DNA from: Gammaproteobacteria bacterium
GTDB taxonomy: Bacteria; Pseudomonadota; Gammaproteobacteria; Pseudomonadales; Pseudohongiellaceae
Direction of reading: 5' to 3'
Assembly: GCA_007571115.1 (NCBI GenBank)
Contig: RKSA01000188.1
Span: 1-10,868, forward strand
Length of the DNA: 10,868 nucleotides
The notes beneath the pieces were generated by a model. The model saw only the letters and a program-made list of their open reading frames with translations. It ran no database searches and was not told the DNA's origin. The position numbers and the translations under genes were made by a program. Below, one piece after another: positions 6,103 through 10,868 of this stretch (within the stretch, counting starts at the first letter, position 1; each line of letters opens with the position of its first letter).

Positions 6103-7148
6103 GCAACCTGCGCGCGCAAATCTGCCTGCTCGCCGCCGCGCTGCTCGCAGCATGCGACGCTGAAGTTCCGGTTCGCGAGGACGCGCGAATCGTCCACCCG
6201 CTGCTCGAGACCAGCCCCGTGCCAAGTGACGACGACGCCGCCGACGATCCGGCGATCTGGGTCAATCCCGCCGACTCCGGCGCCAGCCTCGTGCTCGGCA
6301 CCGACAAGCGCAGCGGCCTGGCGGTCTATGACCTGGGCGGCGAGGAAGTGCAATTCCTGCAACGCGGCCGCCTGAACAATGTCGACTTGCGAGCCGGCAT
6401 CGCCATCGGCGGCGAGCGTTCGACCCTGGCCGTGGCGAGCAATCGCAGCAGCCAGGCAATCGACATCTTCACGATTTCCGCCCAGGGCCAGGTCGAGTTC
6501 GCCCTCGAAGTTCCCCTGACCCTTGCCGACCCCTACGGCATTTGCATGGGCGTCGACGAGGCCGGCCAGGCCCATGTTTTCGTCAACAGCACCGACGCCG
6601 AGTACCAGCACTGGCATCTCAATCCTGGCGATCGCCTGGAGCCGGAACTGCGAGGAAGCTGGAAACTCGATTCCGGCCCCGAAGGATGCGCCGTCGATGA
6701 TGCCACGTGGACGCTGTATCTCGGCGAAGAGGAACACGGCGTCTGGTTCATGCCGGCCGATGCGGCGAGGGTCGGTGAAATGCGCCTGCTCGACGCGATC
6801 GCCTCGGGCCGCCTCGTCGCTGACGTCGAGGGAGTCGACGTGTATCGCGGCCCGGCGGGAGAATTCCTGCTCGTCGTTTCCAGCCAGGGTGACAACAGCT
6901 TCGCCGTGTACGACCTGGCGAGCGACAACCGCTATCTCGGATCGTTCAGGATCGCGGCCTCCGAGCAGGGCGGCATCGACGGCGCCGAGGAGACCGACGG
7001 AATCGCGGTGACCTCGGTCGCCCTGGGCGATGCATTTCCCCGCGGCCTGCTCGTCGTGCAGGACGGCATCAACGAAGCGCCTCGCGCCAACCAGAACTTC
7101 AAGTTCGTCTCCTGGGCAGACGTCGAGCAGGCACTCGCCCTGCCCTGA
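6096..7148 (+). CDS. Beta-propeller phytase (3-phytase), predicted lipoprotein
   Basis: A 350-residue calcium-dependent phytase of the BPP family (PF02333), which removes phosphate from myo-inositol hexakisphosphate. From GTG 6096 the protein begins with a compact lipoprotein signal, MKSNLRAQ then ICLLAAALLAAC, with lipidated Cys20. AAAGGA lies 5 nt upstream. The same frame is open back to ATG 6012, which overlaps the receptor TGA and would add 28 repeat-derived residues; either or both starts may be used. BPP signatures are intact: DAADDPAIW (47-55), TDKRSGLAVYDL (69-80), GRLNNVDLR (91-99), DPYGIC (145-150), GPEGCAVDD (194-202) with LYLGEEEHGVW (207-217), and a C-terminal ETDGIAV and LLVVQDG. 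These include the acidic residues that bind calcium and phosphate in characterised members. Asp at +2 after the lipidated Cys is an inner-membrane retention signal in E. coli but not reliably elsewhere. The role is phosphate release at the cell envelope, with the upstream receptor as uptake partner. Confidence 0.93.
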   Translation: MKSNLRAQICLLAAALLAACDAEVPVREDARIVHPLLETSPVPSDDDAADDPAIWVNPADSGASLVLGTDKRSGLAVYDLGGEEVQFLQRGRLNNVDLRAGIAIGGERSTLAVASNRSSQAIDIFTISAQGQVEFALEVPLTLADPYGICMGVDEAGQAHVFVNSTDAEYQHWHLNPGDRLEPELRGSWKLDSGPEGCAVDDATWTLYLGEEEHGVWFMPADAARVGEMRLLDAIASGRLVADVEGVDVYRGPAGEFLLVVSSQGDNSFAVYDLASDNRYLGSFRIAASEQGGIDGAEETDGIAVTSVALGDAFPRGLLVVQDGINEAPRANQNFKFVSWADVEQALALP

Positions 7149-7162
7149 CACTCGCCCGAAAG

Positions 7163-7246
7163 CACGATATACGTGTAACCATGCAACGCAATATACGTGT
7201 AACCATGCAACACGATATACTTGCAAACGTGCAGCACGCTACTTGC
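7163..7246. repeat. 24-bp tandem repeats upstream of the Fic gene, candidate operator array
   Basis: Three 24-bp units abut at 7163-7186, 7187-7210 and 7211-7234, with a degenerate fourth beginning at 7235 (CACG-CTACTTGC). Units 1 and 2 match at 22 of 24 positions and units 1 and 3 at 19 of 24. The core is RATATACKTG. In unit 1 it forms the interrupted palindrome CACG-ATATA-CGTG (7163-7175). The array is AT-rich against the surrounding GC-rich DNA and starts 15 nt after the phytase stop. TATACT in unit 3 (7216-7221) matches 5 of 6 bases of a -10 box, but no -35 is visible at the right distance. The position before a gene with a winged-helix-like N-terminus suggests operator sites; this is inference. 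Confidence 0.8.
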
Positions 7247-7283
7247 GGGGATGCATCGGGATGTGTCAGCTCCGTGCACGAGC

Positions 7284-7289
7284 GAGGAG
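7284..7289 (+). promoter_or_regulatory. Ribosome-binding site deciding a TTG start for the Fic protein
   Basis: GAGGAG stands 6 nt before TTG 7296, an ideal spacing. It favours this start over ATG 7251 (preceded by GCGGGG) and TTG 7221, which lies inside the repeat array. Confidence 0.7.
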
Positions 7290-7295
7290 ACGCAA

Positions 7296-8834
7296 TTGGC
7301 CAAGCCACACGAAAAGCTGGCGGAGTCGCTGGAGTTCCTGCGCAAAATGCAGTCCGGCGAGCGCCGGGTATTCCAGTCCAGCGAATTTGGCCGTGTCGAC
7401 CGCGAACGGCTGTTGCGCAACGGCTTTCTCCAGCCAGCGATCAAGGGCTGGCTGGTTTCATCGAGCCCCGGCACGCGTGACGGCGACAGCACTCCCTGGT
7501 TTTCCTCGTTCTGGGAATTCTGTTCCCGCTACTGCACCGAGCGTTTCGGCGCTGACTGGCACCTTGCTCCAGAACAGTCGATCCTGCTCCATGCCGGGAA
7601 TTCCGTAATCCCGAAGCAACTCGTCATCCATACCCCCAAGGGGGCGAACAATCCGGTCCAACTGCCGTTCAACACTTCGATCTTCGACCTGAACCAGAAG
7701 GAAATGCAGCCCCGCGACGACCTGGCCGTGATCGACGGCCTGAGGCTCTATGCGCCACACGCCGCGCTGGCAAGGCTCCCCGAATCCTTCTACCGGCATT
7801 TTCCCATCGAGGCGCAGCTCGCCCTGTCGCGGACACAAGTCGCGAGCGACTTGCTTCGAGTATTGCTCGCTGCTGGAAAGTCGGTGGTCGCGGGGCGGCT
7901 TGCCGGCGCTTTTCGGCGAGTCGGCAAGGGCGATATCGCGAACGAAATCGTCTCGGCGATGAAGGCCGCGAACTATTCGATCCGCGAACGCGACCCCTTC
8001 GAGGCCGACCGGCAACTCGCGAGCATCGCGCCGGAAATCCCGCCCGTTGTCGCGCGGATGCACGTTTTCTGGCAAAGCTTGCGGCCAGTCGTGCTCGAGG
8101 TGTTCCCAACGCCTCCCCAAGCTCCCATCGATCGCGAGCGCTATCTCAAGGCCGTCGATGACATCTACCGCAACGACGCCTACCACTCGCTTTCGATCGA
8201 AGGCTATCGCGTCACCCCCGAGCTGCTCGACCGAGTCCGTTCTGGCGCCTGGAACCCGCAAAACCGCGAAACGGATCGCCAGCATCGCGATGCCTTGGCA
8301 GCTCGCGGCTACTGGCAGGCCTTTCAGGCCGTGAAAAACGACGTGGCCAAGGCAATCGCCGGCGCCGAGCCGGGCGAGCTGGCGCGGCGTAGCCACGGGA
8401 ATTGGTACAGGGAACTGTTCCAGCCCTGCGTCGCTGCGGGCCTGGTCGATGTGGCGGCGCTGGCCGGGTATCGCAATGACGCCGTGTATCTGCGAGGCTC
8501 GCGGCACGTCCCGCCGCGCTGGCAGGCAGTGCGCGATGCAATGCCGGCCTTGTTCGACCTGCTCGCGAGCGAGCCGCAAGCTTCAGTGCGCGCGGTCCTT
8601 GGCCACTGGCTGCTCGGCCACATCCACCCCTGGCCCGACGGCAACGGCCGCATGGCGCGCTTCCTGATGAATGTGATGCTCGCTTCCGCAGGCTATCCCT
8701 GGACCGTGATTCGCGTCGAGCATCGCGACGAATATCTCGCGGCGCTCGAAGCGGCGAGCGTTGCAAACGACATTGCGCCATTTGCGAGCTTTATCGCCAG
8801 CCAGATGCAAAGCTCGCCGCCAACGCTCGAATGA
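7296..8834 (+). CDS. Fic-domain protein with N-terminal AbiEi-antitoxin-like winged-helix region
   Basis: A 512-residue cytoplasmic protein. The C-terminal Fic domain has the catalytic motif HPWPDGNGR (His444 to Arg452), matching HPFx[D/E]GN[G/K]R with Trp for Phe. The catalytic His and the Asp, Asn and Arg that handle ATP are all present, so AMP transfer to protein hydroxyls is predicted. Upstream, SLSIEG (298-303) fits the inhibitory helix [S/T]xxxE[G/N], making it a self-inhibited class II Fic with Glu302 as the plug. Residues about 8-55 (LEFLRKMQ..RRVFQSSEFGR..RERLLRNGFLQPAIKGWLV) resemble the winged-helix N-terminus of AbiEi-type antitoxins. Residues about 80-235 are probably the rest of that regulatory region (FWEFCSRYCTERFG, LLHAGN, DLLRVLLAAGKSVVAGRLAGAF). 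The fusion could be a self-regulating AMPylator or toxin-antitoxin-like gene; no separate partner gene is adjacent. The start is TTG 7296, on its GAGGAG site. The 24-bp repeats lie just upstream. The target protein is unknown. Confidence 0.9.
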   Translation: MAKPHEKLAESLEFLRKMQSGERRVFQSSEFGRVDRERLLRNGFLQPAIKGWLVSSSPGTRDGDSTPWFSSFWEFCSRYCTERFGADWHLAPEQSILLHAGNSVIPKQLVIHTPKGANNPVQLPFNTSIFDLNQKEMQPRDDLAVIDGLRLYAPHAALARLPESFYRHFPIEAQLALSRTQVASDLLRVLLAAGKSVVAGRLAGAFRRVGKGDIANEIVSAMKAANYSIRERDPFEADRQLASIAPEIPPVVARMHVFWQSLRPVVLEVFPTPPQAPIDRERYLKAVDDIYRNDAYHSLSIEGYRVTPELLDRVRSGAWNPQNRETDRQHRDALAARGYWQAFQAVKNDVAKAIAGAEPGELARRSHGNWYRELFQPCVAAGLVDVAALAGYRNDAVYLRGSRHVPPRWQAVRDAMPALFDLLASEPQASVRAVLGHWLLGHIHPWPDGNGRMARFLMNVMLASAGYPWTVIRVEHRDEYLAALEAASVANDIAPFASFIASQMQSSPPTLE

Positions 8835-8874
8835 GCGCTTGCGATTCGCCCGATTCCGGGCCTGCCCAGGCTGG
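8835..8874. terminator. Short convergent intergenic hairpins, weak candidate terminator
   Basis: The 40 nt between the converging Fic and receptor genes hold GCCCG (8848-8852) and CGGGC (8857-8861) around an ATTC loop, followed by an overlapping GCCT/AGGC stem (8860-8871). There is no T-run on either strand, so this is at most a weak or rho-assisted bidirectional end. Confidence 0.3.
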
Positions 8875-10868
8875 CTAGCGAAAGTTCCAGGTCGCGGCGA
8901 CGAAGGCGCGCAACGGCTCGCCGACGAAATAGCGGTCGCCGCTGAAGGTCGTCCAGTCGGCGCGTTCGGCATAGGATTCGTCGAGCAAGTTCAATACCGC
9001 CACCGTGAACCGCCATTCCTCGCTCGCCTGGTATTGCGCGCGGAAATTGAAGATGTCGTGGCCGCCATACGAGGCGGTGTTTTCCGGGTTGGTGAAGTAC
9101 CCGCCCATGTGGACCCATTCGAATTCCGCGCGCAGCGCCGGGCTGGCCTGCCAGCTCAGGCGATAGTTGCCCCAGCGATTCGGTGCGGTGTCGATTTCCT
9201 TGCCTTGAATGTCGATGCCGCCGGAAAGCTGCGAATGCTGGTAGCTGTGCTTTGCGAAATTGCTCACGGCGTGCAAGGTCAGGCCGTCGCCGAACTCGTA
9301 GGCGAGCGCAAACTCGAGGCCGCGATGCCGGGTCGCGGCGCCATTGAGATTCTCCCGCGAGCTGTTGGTGATGATCCCGTTGTCCTTGTCCATCGCGTAG
9401 ACGCTCGCCGAATGCGTCAAGGCGCCAGCGTCGGCCTGGTACGCGATCTCGATGCTGTCGAGCTCGACCGAATCGAGTTCGGCAACGCTTTGGGCGTTCT
9501 GCAAGCGATAGAGCTCGGTCGCCTGGGGAGCGCGGAAGCCGCGTTGCACCCGCAGGTCGACGCGAGTGCTGTCGTCGACCTGGTAGCTCAGGGCGATCTT
9601 CGGCGAAACATTGCTGAAGTCGTCGCTGCGGTCGGCCGGGCGGCTGTAGCGGCAGCCGCCGAAGCCGCAGGCAAGGCCCTGGTCATCGGTGCGGCCGTCG
9701 AGCATCCGGTTGTCGTATTGGTAGCTGACCGTCTCGATGCGCGCGCCGAGGGAAAGAACCAGGTTTTCGGCGAGTGGCCGGGAGTAGCTGACGAAGCCGC
9801 TGATCGTTTCGGCATCGACGCGAAAGTCGTAATGCCTGCCTTGGGGAATCGTCCCTTGCAGGAAAGCCGATCCGGCCGTCGGGTTCTCCTGGAACTGGAG
9901 CAGCTTGCCCAGCGTCGTTTCGCCGTCGATGCCGAACGCGATGCTGGCGCCGCGGTCAAGCGCGCGATACGCGCCAGACTGGAAGCCGAGGCTGCGGTGA
10001 TAGGAATCTTCCACCGGATCGCCCGGCAGGAAGTGCTGCATGAAGGTCATGTTCACTTCCCGCGCATAGGGAGTCACCACCAGTTCCCAATCGCCGGCCT
10101 CCCAATGCAGGGAAGTCCAGAAGCGGCCATTGCGGCTGTCGCGAAACGCTTCAGGGTTCGGATTGCCCCTGCGGCGCCCGGCGTTGAGGTAGGCGTCGGT
10201 GCCGCTGACGTAGCCGGCGGTTTCCTGATTGAGATTGCTCATCGTGAACCCGCCGTCGAGCCGCACCCCGCCGAAATCGAGCTCGTACAGCCAGGAGAGC
10301 TTTTGCTGATCGACTCCGCTATCCTGCTGGTAGCCCTGCTCAGCGACGCCATTGAACAGCAACAGGTTGCTGACCCCCTCGATTTCGCTGCCGAATGCGC
10401 CTTGCACGCGCAGGCTGTCTCGCGGCCCTGCCTCGACGGTCAGCGAGCCGGCCTCGCCAGGCTCGGGCAACACGACATTGATGAGGCCGTGCATCGCGTT
10501 GGAGCCCCAGAACGCGCTGCCGGGCCCGCGCACGACTTCGATGCGCTCGGCGTTCTCGGTATGCGCATCGAACATCTGGTTGACGTTGCAAAAGCCGCTC
10601 GAGCGAAGCGGGATGCCGTTTTCCGCCATCAGGAAGGCGCCACAGGCACCAGCGCCGGTGAACACCGGCGAACGGATCGAGGCGAGGCTTTCCTGGCCGT
10701 TGTTGCGGTTCACGTTGACGCCAGGCACGCGGTTCAATGCCTGCTGGTAATGCGTCACGCGCAACAGCGACAACTCCTCCCTGCCAATCAGCGAAACCGC
10801 CGCGTTCACGCGCGAAAGGCTCTCAGGCCGACGGCTCGCCGAAACGACCTCGATTTCCTCGATCACCC
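8875..10868 (-). CDS. TonB-dependent outer-membrane receptor, N-terminus off the right edge
   Basis: At least 664 residues of a second TonB-dependent receptor, of the FepA/BtuB-like general type and not closely similar to the receptor at 3457-6012. The frame is still open at the window edge; the GTG codon at 10866-10864 is unlikely to be the start because the signal peptide is missing and the TonB box (IEEIEVVSASR) follows at once. Plug motifs are AVSLIGREEL, ALNRVPGVNVNRNNGQ, ASIRSPVFTGAG and ERIEVVRGPGSAFWGSNAMHGLINVVLP. Two plug cysteines (GACGAF and GFCNVN) probably form a disulfide, and a barrel loop has a second close pair (LACGFGGCRY). Late barrel motifs are RVDLRVQRGFRAPQATELYR and LNLLDESYAERADW. 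The protein ends WNFR, with Arg after the usual terminal aromatic. The substrate cannot be told from sequence; no siderophore or vitamin genes are in view. The gene converges on the Fic gene with a 40-nt gap. Confidence 0.92.
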   Translation of the reverse strand, partial: VIEEIEVVSASRRPESLSRVNAAVSLIGREELSLLRVTHYQQALNRVPGVNVNRNNGQESLASIRSPVFTGAGACGAFLMAENGIPLRSSGFCNVNQMFDAHTENAERIEVVRGPGSAFWGSNAMHGLINVVLPEPGEAGSLTVEAGPRDSLRVQGAFGSEIEGVSNLLLFNGVAEQGYQQDSGVDQQKLSWLYELDFGGVRLDGGFTMSNLNQETAGYVSGTDAYLNAGRRRGNPNPEAFRDSRNGRFWTSLHWEAGDWELVVTPYAREVNMTFMQHFLPGDPVEDSYHRSLGFQSGAYRALDRGASIAFGIDGETTLGKLLQFQENPTAGSAFLQGTIPQGRHYDFRVDAETISGFVSYSRPLAENLVLSLGARIETVSYQYDNRMLDGRTDDQGLACGFGGCRYSRPADRSDDFSNVSPKIALSYQVDDSTRVDLRVQRGFRAPQATELYRLQNAQSVAELDSVELDSIEIAYQADAGALTHSASVYAMDKDNGIITNSSRENLNGAATRHRGLEFALAYEFGDGLTLHAVSNFAKHSYQHSQLSGGIDIQGKEIDTAPNRWGNYRLSWQASPALRAEFEWVHMGGYFTNPENTASYGGHDIFNFRAQYQASEEWRFTVAVLNLLDESYAERADWTTFSGDRYFVGEPLRAFVAATWNFR

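Noticed and set aside
5931..7226. A 431-residue minus-strand frame antisense to the phytase, with repetitive HCDPF and AWLHVYR stretches
   Set aside because: The repeated peptides are simply the 15-bp and 24-bp DNA repeats read on the other strand, and no domain is visible.
7163..7246. The 24-bp repeats as a CRISPR array
   Set aside because: The units are directly contiguous with no unique spacers.
7181..7480. A 99-residue plus-strand frame starting in the 24-bp repeats (8-residue repeats MQRNIRVT, MQHDILAN, VQHATCGD)
   Set aside because: It overlaps the start of the Fic gene in another frame, has no clear ribosome-binding site, and its periodicity comes from the DNA repeats. Translation as a leader peptide is not excluded but not supported.

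Overview
The window is high-GC, densely coded bacterial DNA. It carries a ManC-type mannose-1-phosphate guanylyltransferase/isomerase, two TonB-dependent receptors (one of the large Xanthomonas/Caulobacter type), a beta-propeller phytase lipoprotein and a Fic protein. Together these point to a Gram-negative proteobacterium. My best guess is a gammaproteobacterium of the Xanthomonadales/Lysobacterales or a neighbouring group, but that is inference from gene content and codon style.

Layout, left to right. (1) 1-896: 3' part of manC, making GDP-mannose for surface polysaccharide; its start is off the left edge. (2) 893-1696: a secreted trypsin-fold serine protease whose GTG start overlaps the manC stop (GTGA), so the two are probably translationally coupled. 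(3) 1697-1914: an AT-rich intergenic stretch with a 12-bp direct repeat, two competing hairpins and a good extended -10 promoter. (4) 1915-2394 and 2430-3170: a Prx5-type peroxiredoxin followed 35 nt later by a dienelactone-hydrolase-family enzyme, likely one transcription unit. (5) 3171-3456: a 286-nt leader/intergenic region, then 3457-6012, an 851-residue TonB-dependent receptor. (6) 6012-7148: a beta-propeller phytase reading frame that begins inside the receptor stop codon. Its first 84 nt are a 15-bp tandem repeat in which most copies start with a possible start codon and the last two carry a Shine-Dalgarno sequence. The receptor and phytase form an outer-membrane phytate/phosphate-scavenging pair. 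(7) 7163-about 7250: 24-bp tandem repeats, then 7296-8834, a Fic-domain protein with an AbiEi-antitoxin-like N-terminal DNA-binding region. (8) Converging from the right, 8868-8875 leftward boundary onward: a second, unrelated TonB-dependent receptor on the minus strand (8875-10868), whose signal peptide lies off the right edge.

The most interesting signals are the two repeat arrays. One multiplies the translation-start region of the phytase in frame. The other looks like a row of operator sites in front of the wHTH-Fic gene, which could be self-regulating. No RNA genes, insertion sequences, CRISPR arrays or attachment sites were recognised.
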